From: Toxorhynchites rutilus septentrionalis
Lineage: Eukaryota; Arthropoda; Insecta; Diptera; Culicidae
Assembly (NCBI RefSeq): GCF_029784135.1
Contig: NC_073744.1
Coordinates: forward strand, 100,809,303 to 100,873,302
Reading direction: 5' to 3'
DNA length: 64,000 nt
Under the pieces are notes generated by a model. That model was given only the letters and a program-made list of their open reading frames with translations, made no database searches and was not told where the DNA came from. The translations under genes were made by a program, and so were the position numbers. This document shows, one piece after another, positions 45,791-56,589 of this stretch (positions are counted from its first letter, which is position 1; the number at the start of each line of letters is the position of its first letter).

Positions 45791-46983
45791 CTCCTATATT
45801 TTTTTTTACTGAGAAATATATGTAGTCTGCCCTAACTACCGCAACGGTTCATGTGACCCGTGCAAACATTCATATGATATCAGAAAAAATGGTATGTGTG
45901 GTTGTGATACAAAACCATTGCATTACGCATTTTTGCTATTGCTTCATATATTTTGCTATGTTTGTGAATGAATAGTGAATGATTATTAATTGTATAGCAA
46001 TATCCAAACTATCCAAGCGAGCTAACAGTAACCATTTCAAGCTACAGTGCTATTTTGCGTGTTTTTTTTTGCGGGCTACTTTTTTTGCGTGTCAAGCAAT
46101 CAAATTGTAATTTCATTGTTTTGCTAATTGTTATCCTAAAATGTCGAAATATGCAGGAGGAATATGGTATGCCACGATTCTCAACTTAACTATATACAGC
46201 GCGGACTCGATTATATACAGTTTTTGATTTTTTTTCACTGTATATAATCGAATCCTGTAAATAATCGAGAAAAAAAAGTTTATTTGTTTTTTTGCATGTA
46301 TTTTTCGTTTTTTGAAAATAAAAGAGGAATTTGATTTTTTATTGAAGTCAGAAAACACCTTTCTCACATGAAAAAAATAAATTGATCCAGATTCTCTCAG
46401 AAGGTGATAGACGATCATATGTTCGTATATGTTCGAATTTCAATAATGACAGAGTTATAAAACTTTTTTTTGTTTCGGATTCTGTTGCCTCAAACTGGCT
46501 CTACATTAGAAAGTACTCTACGGAAAACGATTCTGATGCTTTCATTTGAAATATGAGAAAATTTGTAGAGGATATAGTAGTGGAACAACAAAATTAGTGG
46601 ATTTTAATAACATTTCGGAAGTGAAAAACTTGAAAGTTAATGATTTTTAATGTGTTATTATTAATTTTATCCTAAAAATTTATATTAAACTGGATTGTTT
46701 CTATCAATTAAATTGAAGATGTTTAACCGCTCTACAATTTGTTCTTTGACGCCCAGCATGGCGGCCCACAGCTATGCGCTCAATGAAAAGTCTTAATTCA
46801 CCATAAAGGCCGTTTTTTATGATCCAACACGTAGCGTAAATGGCACGTAAACGTAAACGGGCTTTTCCATTGCATGAGAGACGAACAACGCGACACAACA
46901 CAAAAACCGATCAGAAAAAAAATGAGTTTCGAATGTACTAATTGTATTGAAAAGAATCAGAGCACTGTGGAAACACGTCTGCA
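45791..46983. other. AT-rich unassigned sequence with a small inverted motif
   Basis: No gene recognised. A 53-bp foldback at 46204-46256 (GATTATATACAG / CTGTATATAATC) resembles Tc1-type tips. The rest is AT-rich. Confidence 0.45.
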
Positions 46984-47292
46984 TTAGCGATGGGCAAACT
47001 GAACGGTTCGAAAGAACTAGTTCGCCAAAAAGTGTGAACGAACGGTCGTTCGGGAAGCCACGAACGATTTATGAACGAACTGATTCCGAAAGAACGGGTT
47101 GCGAGTGATCTGTTTGAGAGCGAACTGATTGAGAGTCAACTATTTGTGAACGAACTGAATCAGAACAATCTATTTCCGAGTGAACTGTTTGTGAGTAAAC
47201 TGTTTGTGAGTAAACTGTATGGGAAAGAACTGTTTGAGAACGAAGTGTTTGCGGTCCAACTGTTTGCGAACAAACGAATGCAGCTGAACTGA
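46984..47292 (+). mobile_element. hAT-like end with 18-bp degenerate minisatellite
   Basis: The tip GCGATGGGCAAA followed by GAACGGTTCGAAAGAACTAG resembles ends of hAT-type non-autonomous elements; an inverted counterpart, TTTTGCCCATCTCTAGTG, lies at 57239-57256. The following 200 bp is a degenerate repeat around GAACTGTTTGTGAGTAA with 18-bp steps; one frame gives SELFVSKLFVSKLYGKELFE, a hexapeptide pattern. The array recurs at 50110-50300 with one unit fewer. Confidence 0.5.
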
Positions 47293-47556
47293 TTTACGCT
47301 GAACGGAATGGATAAATTAACGAGAACGCTTGTAAGGATAGAATAAGTAAAAAAACTTTTTAAGTTAAACGGTTTGATTGTGATTAAACATAATAATTTA
47401 CTAAAAGCTAGAAAATAATTAGGCAAGTAGCAGTTAGCAGTTATCACACCTCTCTTTCATTAGTCTAGGGCATTTATAAGACTAAAACGAAATCGTGGGA
47501 CATATGATGAAATCGCTAATTATGAATAATAGAAATCCAATGTGCCCCACGATTTT

Positions 47557-50010
47557 GACGTAGAACTACGTCTTTCATTAAGGGTGCCAAATCAGAAAAC
47601 AGGTCACGTTTTTATGAAATAAAGTTAACGTTAACAACTATTTTTGCCGCGAACGGATTTTGGCGATTTACATACTAAAAGAATCGGAAATTCCGCAAGA
47701 TTTGTTTAATGTGCCAAACATTAGAATCCCTTGGTTTGTAAATGGTTAAAATTCATGAAAACTTTAAGCGTTTTCATTTCCCATACATTTTTCTATCCAT
47801 TTGTGTGATTTCCCGAACAGAGGTGTCAATAACGAGCAACTTATCGACGACCAACGGAGGGGAAATCGTAGGATTCAAAGTCTCCTCGAGCAAAGGAAAA
47901 GTAGAAGAATGAAAGGGGAATACTTGCCTAGAGTATAAACAGTGGATCTCGCTGAGACAAACTTTCATTCGGCATCAGACTGTTGAGCAATTCAGTTCAC
48001 TTTGCTTTCGCTGCGCTTCGATCTAAGATTGAGCCCCACCAGTGGTAACATCGCATCGAACAACAGCGAAATAGGTGATTTCGGCGCGTTGGTCGAAAAT
48101 GTAAACGCCGTTACCCAGGCAGCAACCAAAATCAAGTTCCTCCCGCTGGTGGTGAAGGCGGCCGCTCTTGACAAACTCATCAGCGAATTCGCATCCATGA
48201 GCAGAGTACAAGCTGTGTGGCATAATTCAGTCTTTTTCCAAGCAGTTAACATTGTTCCTTCTCCGTCATCATAAGGGCTTCGTTGGTGCATTTGAAAATG
48301 CATCAATGCATTAAACTGACGTTATGGCGAAGCAGGCGTTGAGGTTTTGTGCCAAAAAATATTTAGAGAATACCAAGCATCTTGAATGTCTTATTGGAAT
48401 GTTTTAAGTTATTTAGGTTCGCGAACCAGTCGCAAAACTGCCTTCAACTAGGATTGCATTTGCGCTAATATTGATCATAATGAAGCATTGCTACTGTTTT
48501 CGAGGTTATTAACAAAAAGAGTTTGGTTTTTCTGTTTTTCGCGTTATTCGTATCGTGTGTTTTTTTCCGCGTGATAAATTGGACGCTTCGCGTAGTGTAT
48601 GATGAGTAAGAAGAAGAGGAATGCAGGCTCGAGCCCTGCAAAAAACGAACGCATTGCCAAGGGCAATAAAATTCCGAGGCAAGCGTCATCTAATGATGCA
48701 CGCAATGTTGGTGCAGTGAAAAGCGCTCGCACTGAACCGAGCCCTCGCGAGTGGGACACCGCATCGAATAACAGCGGAGTAGGCGATTTCGGCGCGTCGG
48801 TCGAAAATGTAAACGCCGTTACCCAGGCAGCAACCAAAATCAAGCTCCCCCCGCTGGTGGTGAAGGCGGTCGCTCTTGACAAACTCATCAGCGAATTCGC
48901 ATTGATGGGTGTTACAACAGCTGTGTGGCATAATTCAGTCTTTTTTCCAAGCAGTTAGCATAGTTTGTTTTCCGTCATCATAAGGGCTTCGTTGGTGCCT
49001 TTGAGTATGCATCAATGCATAAAACTGACGTTATGGCGAAGCAAGCGTTAAGGTTGTGCGCCAAAAAATTATTTGGGGAATACCAAGAATCTTGAATGTC
49101 TTACTGGAATGTTATAAGTTATTTGGGTTCGCGTGCCAGTCGCAAAACAGCCTTCAACTAGGATTGCATTTGCGCTAATATTGACCATAATGAAGCATTG
49201 CCACTGCTACTACTCGAAAAGGTTGTTATTAACTAAAAGAGTTAATTTCACTTGTTTAGTCACCAAGAAAGTGAATGACGTTCTGGAATTTTGCATGTGA
49301 TTAGGTTTCGCTTGCCAGTAGCAAAACTTTTTCCACTACGGGTGACAGCTGCGCTTCTCTCGAGCATGAGAAAGTAATGCAACTTTTTTCGATGCCAGTA
49401 ATATTAACAGAAGCGTTTCTTTTAAGAACAGCGTAAAATGATGAGAAGTATTTATATTCCTAGTAGTTTCAAGCCACCAATGTATGGCTCTGTATGCATG
49501 CTATGGCGAACGCTTGTTTGGCGCTTGGTTTACGTTTTACGAACGATGCCTAGAGGTGCGATTCCTTTGAGGCAATACTAAATAACATGTAGCATGATAT
49601 TTGATACTTACAAGTGTTGTCATTGCTGTTGTTTCCATGCGGTGCCAAAGATATATTGATGTAATTATGAGATGTGGAATAATGGTGCTGGTGCAACATG
49701 TATATAATCGAGTCTATTTCAATTGCGAAAAAGGCCACCGGAATAGCGTTCGAGATATGAAATAAATTGCGACATACGATCAGCTAGTATATTGTTTTGC
49801 GAGGGCATAAATGAATCATCAATCAATTATCGTCAACTGATTCTATAATGAAAAATTCATTTCAGAGATTATTCTACTAAGCAGTTATTTCTAAAATTTC
49901 ACAACATTATAGAATAATATCCGAAGGAATGAACAAGCGACTTATATAAAATAACAGTGTAGTTCTACGTCAACAATGCGGTCGTATCTTGGACACAACC
50001 TCCTATAATT
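47557..50010 (+). mobile_element. Type D cassette (rearranged)
   Basis: Left end GACGTAGAACTACGTC 47557-47572; TATA/initiator pair near 47933-47970. A partial gag-like block (48046-48274) is followed by a second start of the ORF at 48599, so the 5' coding part occurs twice. Right end GTGTAGTTCTACGTC near 49957-49971 then AACAATGCGGTCG. Confidence 0.7.
48599..48958 (+). CDS. Gag-like N-terminal ORF, short variant
   Basis: MMSKKKRNAGSSPAKNERIA, then GDFGASVENVNAVTQAATKI, PPLVVKAVALDKLISEF and MGVTTAVWHNSVFFPSS. PPLVVK is the best match to the Jockey gag pattern among the copies. A deletion of the YKLC segment ends it early. Confidence 0.45.
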   Translation: MMSKKKRNAGSSPAKNERIAKGNKIPRQASSNDARNVGAVKSARTEPSPREWDTASNNSGVGDFGASVENVNAVTQAATKIKLPPLVVKAVALDKLISEFALMGVTTAVWHNSVFFPSS

Positions 50011-50993
50011 TTATTTTAGTGTTATCAATGTCTAGACTAATGAAGCAGAGGTGTGATAACTGCATTGAGAGGATTGCAGAAAATACATAGTGTGTTCTCC
50101 AAGTCAAGTTCCGAAAGAACGGGTTGCGAGTGATCTGTTTGAGAGCGAACTGATTGAGAGTCAACTATTTGTGAACGAACTGAATCAGAACAATCTATTT
50201 CCGAGTGAACTGTTTGTGAGTAAACTGTATGGGAAAGAACTGTTTGAGAACGAAGTGTTTGCGGTCCAACTGTTTGCGAACAAACGAATGCAGCTGAACT
50301 GATTTATGCTGAACGGAATGGATAAATATAACGAGAACGCTTGTAAGGATAGAATAAGTAAAAAAACTTTTTAAGTTAAACGGTTTGATTGTAATTAAAC
50401 ATAATAATTTACTAAAAGCTAGAAAATAATTAGGCAAGTAGCAGTTAGCAGTTATCACACCTCTCTTTCATTAGTCTAGGGCATTTATAAGACTAAAACA
50501 AAATCGTGGGACATATGATGAAATCGCTAATTATGAATAATAGAAATCCAATGTGCCCCACGATTTTGACGTAGAACTACGTCTTTCATTAAGGGTGCCA
50601 AATCAGAAAACAGGTCACGTTTTTATGAAATAAAGTTAACGTTAACAACTATTTTTGCCGCGAACGGATTTTGGCGATTTACATACTAAAGGAATCGGAA
50701 ATTCCGCAAGATTTGTTTAATGTGCCAAACATTAGAATCCCTTGGTTTGTAAATGGTTAAAATTCATGAAAACTTTAAGCGTTTTCATTTCCCATACATT
50801 TGTTCTATCCATTTGTGTGATTTCCCGAACAGAGGTGTCAATAACGAGCAACTTGTCGACGACCAACGGAGGGGAAATCTTAGGATTCAAAGTCTCCTTG
50901 AGCAAAGGAAAAGTAGAAGAATGAAAGGGGAATACTTGCCTAGAGTATAAACAGTGGATCTCGCTGAGACAAACTTTCATTCGGCATCGGACT

Positions 50994-51465
50994 TAGTGAT
51001 CCCCGATTTTAGAAATTAATCGTTCATCAGCTAATCGAATAGTTTCCAGCAGTTTGTTATTCGATACGATTAATCGCCCCAAATAATCGATTAATCGTCA
51101 CACTGAGAGAAATAATTAGTTAGATTAATATTTCTCATTTGCTAGAACGCCATATGGAATCAAAAAGTGTTCATTCCGCCTGAACATCATTTACGCTCCC
51201 CTTGAGTCGTAAACGAAACTCAATTCGCGTTGACAGCATTGAGCTTCATTTACGAACTTAGGGGAGCGTCAAAGCTAATGATTGATTTTCAGGATAAAAC
51301 TGCAGCGGCCGTACGTTTTTTTCATTCTAGGTTTGGATCGATTAATCGACGTAAATTATTCGTTCGCTTCGATTATTGGTTGTGCAGTATTCGTTCAATT
51401 AATACTTGATTTCTGTTGGAAGTATTCGATTAATCGATTAATCGAACGATTATCGGGGATCACTA
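50994..51465. mobile_element. hAT-type MITE, 472 bp, 8-bp duplication
   Basis: Tips TAGTGATCCCCGAT and the inverted counterpart ending GGGGATCACTA. Flanks ATCGGACT (50986-50993) and ATTGGACT (51466-51473) differ at one base and match the undisturbed site in unit 1. The body is rich in CGATTAATCG. No ORF of note. Confidence 0.82.
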
Positions 51466-51639
51466 ATTGGACTGTTGAGCAATTCAGTTCACTTTGCTTT
51501 CGCTGCGCTTCGATCTAAGATTGAACCCCACCAGTGGTAATCCAACTTGGATATCGTAGTTTGGTTTTTCTGTTTTTCGCGTTATTCGTATCGTGTGTTT
51601 TTTTCTGCGTGATAAATTGGACGCTTCGCGTAGTGTGTG

Positions 51640-51996
51640 ATGAGTAAGAAGAAGAGGAATGCAGGCTCGCGCCCTGCAAAAAACGAACGCATTGCCAAGG
51701 GCAATAAAATTCCGAGGCAAGCGTCATCTAATGATGCACGCAATGTTGGTGCAGTGAAAAGCGCTCGCACTGAACCGAGCCCTAGCGAGTGGGACACCGC
51801 ATCGAATAACAGCGGAGTAGGCGATTTCGGCGCGTCGGTCGAAAATGTAAACGCCGTTACCCAGGCAGCAACCAAAATCAAGCTCCCCCCGGTGGTGGTG
51901 AAGGCGGTCGCTCTTCACAAACTCATCAGCGAATTCGCATTGATGGGTGTTACAACAGCTGTGTGGCATAATTCAGTCTTTTTTCCAAGCAGTTAG
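51640..51996 (+). CDS. Gag-like N-terminal ORF, short variant
   Basis: Same as 48602-48958 with a few changes (S11R-type, PPVVVK, LHKLIS). Two independent copies keep the same frame and same end. Confidence 0.45.
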   Translation: MSKKKRNAGSRPAKNERIAKGNKIPRQASSNDARNVGAVKSARTEPSPSEWDTASNNSGVGDFGASVENVNAVTQAATKIKLPPVVVKAVALHKLISEFALMGVTTAVWHNSVFFPSS

Positions 51997-53010
51997 CATA
52001 GTTTGTTTTCCGTCATCATAAGGGCTTCGTTGGTGCCTTTGAGTATGCATCAATGCATAAAACTGACGTTATGGCGAAGCAAGCGTTGCGTGCGCCAAAA
52101 AAATATTTGGGGAATACCAAGCATCTTGAATGTCTTACTGGAATGTTATAAGTTATTTGGGTTCGCGTGCCAGTCGCAAAACAGCCTTCAACTAGGATTG
52201 CATTTGCGCTAATATTGACCATAATGAAGCATTGCCACTGCTACTACTCGAAAAGGTTGTTATTAACTAAGAGAGTTCATTTCACTTGTTTAGTCACCAA
52301 GAAAGTGAATGACGTTCTGGAATTTTGCATGTGATTAGGTTTCGCTTGCCAGTAGCAAAACTTTTTCCACTACGGGTGACAGCTGTGCTTCTCTCGAGCA
52401 TGAGAAAGTAATGCAACTTTTTTCGATGCCAGTAATATTAACAGAAGCGTTTCTTTTAAGAATAGCGTAAAATGATGAGAAGTATTTATATTCCTAGTAG
52501 TTTCAAGCCACCAATGTATGGCTCTGTATGGATGCTATGGCGAACGCTTGTTTGGCGCTTGGTTTACGTTGTACGAACGATGCCTAGAGGTGCGATTCCT
52601 TTGAGGCAATACTAAATAACATGTAGCATGATATTTGATACTTACAAGTGTTGTCATTGTTGTTGTTTCCATGCGGTGCCAAAGATATATTTATGTAATT
52701 ATGAGATGTGGAATAATGGTGCTGGTGCAACATGTATATAATCGAGTCTATTTCAATTGCGAAAAAGGCCACCGGAATAGCGTTCGAGGTATGAAATAAA
52801 TTGCGACATACGATCAGCTAGTATATTGTTTTGCGAGGGCATAAATGAATCATCAATCAATTATCGTCAACTGATTCTATAATGAAAAATTCATTTCAGA
52901 GATTATTCTACTAAGCAGTTATTTCTAAAATTTCACAACATTATAGAATAATATCCGAAGGTATGAACAAGCGACTTATATAAAATAACAGTGTAGTTCT
53001 ACGTCAACAA

Positions 53011-53450
53011 TGCGGTCGTATCTTGGACACAACCTCCTATAATTTTATTTTAGTGTTATCAATGTCTAGACTAATGAAGCAGAGGTGTGATAACTGCATT
53101 GAGAGGATTGCAGAAAATACATAGTGTGTTCTCCAAGTCAAGTTTGTTCGTTTGATATAAATATCTCAATCAACCTTTTTTTTGAAATGATATGGAATCA
53201 GCTATTTTGTAGCGTGACAGCAGAGATAAATGCGGTCGTATCTTGGACACAACCTCCTATAATTTTATTTTAGTGTTATCAATGTCTAGACTAATGAAGC
53301 AGAGGTGTGATAACTGCATTGAGAGGATTGCAGAAAATACATAGTGTGTTCTCCAAGTCAAGTTTGTTCGTTTGATATAAATATCTCAATCAACCTTTTT
53401 TTTTGAGATGATATGGAATCAGCTATTTTGTAGCGTGACAGCAGAGATAA
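53011..53450 (+). repeat. 220-bp tandem duplication
   Basis: TGCGGTCGTATCTTGG at 53011 and 53231; each unit ends GACAGCAGAGATAAA. Only the first copy is preceded by the cassette end, so this is a local duplication of flanking DNA. Confidence 0.85.
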
Positions 53451-53549
53451 AAACAAAAAGACGATTTTATAAGATTTTATAAATTCAGTCAGTTCCTATT
53501 GGTCAAATTTCTATTAATATGGGACAACCCTACAGACATACAAACATAC

Positions 53550-54125
53550 TGTCGGTAGATCATCAAAGCAGCAGACGGGCCTTTCCAGCGAAACGTCTCC
53601 GAAAAATCACTTGCAGCCGGTAGCAGATTACAGCAGGTAGGTATATTTCACTTATTTTCCCTTTTATTTCAGGTCATCAAAAAACCAAACATTCAAATAT
53701 TTCCAGGTCAGTATTTACTTTTACTTCAAAAACACACTTCCTTTTATTTAATCTAATTTAATCACTAGTTCAATATTATTTTACTCTACTAATTAAATGT
53801 CAGTTGCACAAATAACTATTCTCCGCTGATGTTCGCCTTTTCACAAAATGGTTGACAGCAGGTGTCGTTGAGCAGAATGTTGACGGCAGGCGTCGTTGAT
53901 CAGGAAAAGAGAGTTGACGGCAGGCGTCGTTGAACAAGAGAGCGAGTTAAATACGATGTGCTCTTTTTATATCCGTCGTGACGTCATTCGTTCGGAGTGC
54001 GGAAACGATGATACGTCAGTCAAACGCGAGACAAACGCATATTCATTACAAACTCTTGTCTGACGAAGGAGGGGTTTTCGCTAGCGTTGTTACTCTATCC
54101 TTGCTCCTTCGTGTTGTCACGAACA
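53550..54125 (-). mobile_element. Solo LTR, 576 bp, 5-bp target duplication
   Basis: On the minus strand it begins TGTTCGTGACAACACG and ends GATCTACCGACA, the TG...CA form of an LTR. Both flanks read CATAC (53545-53549 and 54126-54130), a 5-bp duplication fitting BEL/Pao or Copia. It contains GATATAAAAAGAGC (TATA box, near 53970) and possible AATAAA signals near its 3' part. A three-fold GTTGACGGCAGGCGTCGTTGA repeat (plus strand, 53851-53945) lies just downstream of the expected start. No internal region remains. Confidence 0.8.
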
Positions 54126-54169
54126 CATACATATAAACAGTACGAGCTAAAAAAAAAGTTTAATAAAGG

Positions 54170-54448
54170 AATTTGCTATTTCGTGATTGCGGCCATCTTG
54201 GATTTTGATTTTTCATGATCTACTGTGATCTACTATTGGATTCCTTTCATTTGATATCCATAACAATTAGGTTTTGAGAAAAATGTAGGTCGCCATTTTG
54301 TAGTGGAAGCCATCTTGGATTTGCACTTTTCATAAATTACGGTGTTCTACTAGTCAAGCCCTTTCTGATACCCATATTAATGAGGTTTTGAGAAAATATA
54401 TAGTCCGCCATTTTGGATTTGCATTTTTCATAAATAACTGTGTTCTAC
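54170..54448. repeat. Interspersed repeat interrupted by a DD37E transposon (left part)
   Basis: Repeated phrases GCCATCTTGGATTT, TTTCATTTGATA(C/T)CC and GAGGTTTTGAGAAAAT at about 100-bp steps; continues at 55740-56040. Confidence 0.6.
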
Positions 54449-54450
54449 TA

Positions 54451-55737
54451 AAGGGCGAACACGAAATTATTGCGACACCGAAAATGTCATGCCAATTTTC
54501 TTATAATGTTTAGAATCAAACCAAAATTTTAGGATAGTTTTATACATATATTTACTTAAAAAATCAAAAGAAAAGTGAATCGATGGAGCCTTGAGTGTAA
54601 AATTGAACGTATTTTCGCTTGATGCCCTCCATCAAAGTCTTTACAGTGTCATCCGGTACCAGTTTCTCAGTTTTTTTTCCATTTTCTTAACATGTCCTTC
54701 TCGTCTTTGACTGTCTTCTTGCTCTTCCGAAGTTCCCGCTTCATTATTGCCCAGTACTGCTCCACCGCGCGCCGCTCCGGACAGTTTGGCGGGTTCATGT
54801 CCTTTGGAGCAAAATGGACAGAATTGGCCGCATACCACTCCAGGACACTTTTAGAATAGTGGCATGAGGCCAAATCTGGCCAAAATAGCGGAGCTTCGTC
54901 GTGCTACTGCAAGAACGGCAAAAGGCGCATCTCGAGGCACTCAGATCTCTGTAGATCTCGCCATTTACTGTGCCCTTTGTCACGAAAGGCTCACTCCTCA
55001 GTCCGCAAGAGCAGATGGCCTGCCAAATGAGATATTTGGAGGCGAAGTTCGGCATTTTCTTCTTCTTAAATTTATCGTCCACATCGAACTTGCTCTTGCC
55101 GATGAAAAACTCCAACCCCGGAATTTGCTTAAAATCGGCTTTTATATACGTTTCGTCGTCCATCACACAGCAGCCATATTTTGTCAGAATCTTCTCGTAG
55201 AGCTTCCGTGCCCGAGTTTTAGCTGTCGATTGTTGCCGCTTATCGCGGTTTGGGAAGTTCTGTACCTTGTATGTTTGTAGTCCAGCTCTCTTCTTTGCAT
55301 TCTGGACGAAGCTCTGCGACATGCCGATCTTTTTAGCCAAATCACGGCTTGAGACGTTGGGATTTGCTTTAATCATCCGCTTCACCTTTCCCTCCGTCTT
55401 TTTGTTCTCCGGTCCCGGTTTTCTTCCAATTCCTTTGCCGTGGTCCAACGTAAACCGCTTCAACAGTCTGGAGACGGTTGAATGGTGAATGTTCAACATT
55501 TTTCCCAACTGCCGGTGCGACAGGTCAGGAAATTTCAGGTGTTTGGAAAGAATTTGTTCTCTCGACTCGCGTTGGTTCACCTCCATTTTCGTTGAATCGA
55601 AAAACACGACTTCGAGTTTGACAGCATGTAGACAATACACATCAATGAGAAAGTGTGCAAAATTTGGTTGATTTTTACCCAATGGTAAAAAAGTTATGCC
55701 CTGTTGAATGTGTCGCAATAATTTCGTGTTCGCCCTC
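54451..55737 (-). mobile_element. Tc1/mariner transposon, DD37E type (ITmD37E-like)
   Basis: Inverted ends of 27 bp, (A/G)AGGGCGAACACGAAATTAT and on to GCGACAC, flanked by TA (54449-54450, 55738-55739). The single transposase gene is broken. 1,287 bp is the size of a complete element. Confidence 0.88.
54564..55586 (-). pseudogene. DD37E transposase, frameshifted
   Basis: Minus strand, from ATG 55586. The N-terminal paired helix-turn-helix region is seen in SHRQLGKMLNIHHSTVSRLL and SSRDLAKKIGMSQSFVQ. Catalytic residues: first Asp in CCVMDDETYI, second Asp in FWPDLASCHYS, Glu in AVEQYWAIMK; 37 residues separate the last two, giving DD37E. A frameshift near 54935 and an in-frame TAG near 54908 lie before the second Asp, and a slip in the A-run near 54672 breaks the C terminus. 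Inactive, but little decayed. Confidence 0.85.
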
Positions 55738-55739
55738 TA

Positions 55740-56040
55740 GTCAATCCCTTTCATTTGATACCCATATTGATGGGGTTTTGGAAACACATATCGATAAGGT
55801 TTTGAGAAAATATGCGATCCGCCATTTTGGAAAACACATATCGATGAGGTTTTGAGAAAATATGCGATCCGCCATTTTGTAGCGGCCGCTATCTTGGAAT
55901 TTCAAGATCAGGAAATACGCAGTTTCATAATGACACCAGAGATAAAGATGTGTTCCAAATTTCAGGGTCAAATTTCTAATAATGTGGGTAAGCGCTACAG
56001 ATAAACATGTTACAAACATACAAACATACTAACATACAAA
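55740..56040. repeat. Interspersed repeat (right part)
   Basis: Continuation of 54170-54448, with GGTTTTGAGAAAATATGCGA and TCCGCCATTTTG twice. Ends with a short CATACAAACATAC-rich tract. Confidence 0.6.
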
Positions 56041-56589
56041 CAGATTTTAGGGCAAGCTAAATAAAACCGTTTAAAAATAAAACAATATTGTCATTTACGA
56101 GCAAAATGCATGTAACGCGGATTTTTGTTTTTGTTGATGTATACTCAATTTGGATTAAAAATTAAATTGGATTTCCGTAGTTTTAAAGGCAAAGCTATAT
56201 ACTTTCAATTTTATGTATTTTATTCAAATCCGTGTAACATTCATATTCTTCCTGATTATCAGAAACAAATCTGGGGGAAGCTGAACGATTCATGAATTAG
56301 GTAAACATAAAATCTTCTAGTGAGGGCATGTTGAGAAAAAATATGTTTCGATACTTTCCATCCATTGTTTGTTCTATTGCTTGCCTGTACGTGTTATCGT
56401 GATTATTTGTATGATTGATTGTTAGTGAAAATTGAAAAAAATCGCTGCTGGATTTTTTCTCTGAGTGAACCATTATGAAATGTGATCTTACACGGAACCC
56501 GTGTTTTGTGCTAACAGAAAATATGACAAATTGCGCATATTTTGTACGCATCTAAATATTACATATACTATTGTCGACCGATAAACATA
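56041..56589. other. AT-rich unassigned sequence
   Basis: No gene, repeat end or RNA recognised. Confidence 0.5.

Larger units (their letters stand above)
47084..50109 (+). repeat. Direct duplication, unit 1 (about 3.0 kb)
   Basis: From TTCCGAAAGAACGGG to CTCCAAGTCAAG. The same stretch recurs immediately as 50110-53140. Unit 1 has an extra block (48046-48520) copied from a 45045-45515-like source; unit 2 has a 472-bp MITE instead. Confidence 0.85.
50568..53041 (+). mobile_element. Type D cassette carrying a hAT MITE
   Basis: Left end GACGTAGAACTACGTC 50568-50583; a MITE interrupts the leader just after the initiator (50994-51465). The gag-like ORF is at 51640-51996, and the right end motif GTGTAGTTCTACGTC lies near 52990. 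Confidence 0.72.
50110..53140 (+). repeat. Direct duplication, unit 2
   Basis: Second copy of 47084-50109, starting TTCCGAAAGAACGGG right after CTCCAAGTCAAG. Confidence 0.85.

Noticed and set aside
46204..46256. Transcription terminator hairpin
   Set aside because: Looks like a tiny Tc1-type foldback; no associated gene.
44883..53041. Endogenous viral element
   Set aside because: The repeated 119-152-residue ORF looks like a retrotransposon gag N terminus; no viral polymerase, capsid or glycoprotein motifs are seen anywhere in the window.
55267..55488. Plus-strand ORFs across the DD37E transposon
   Set aside because: Shadows of the minus-strand transposase.
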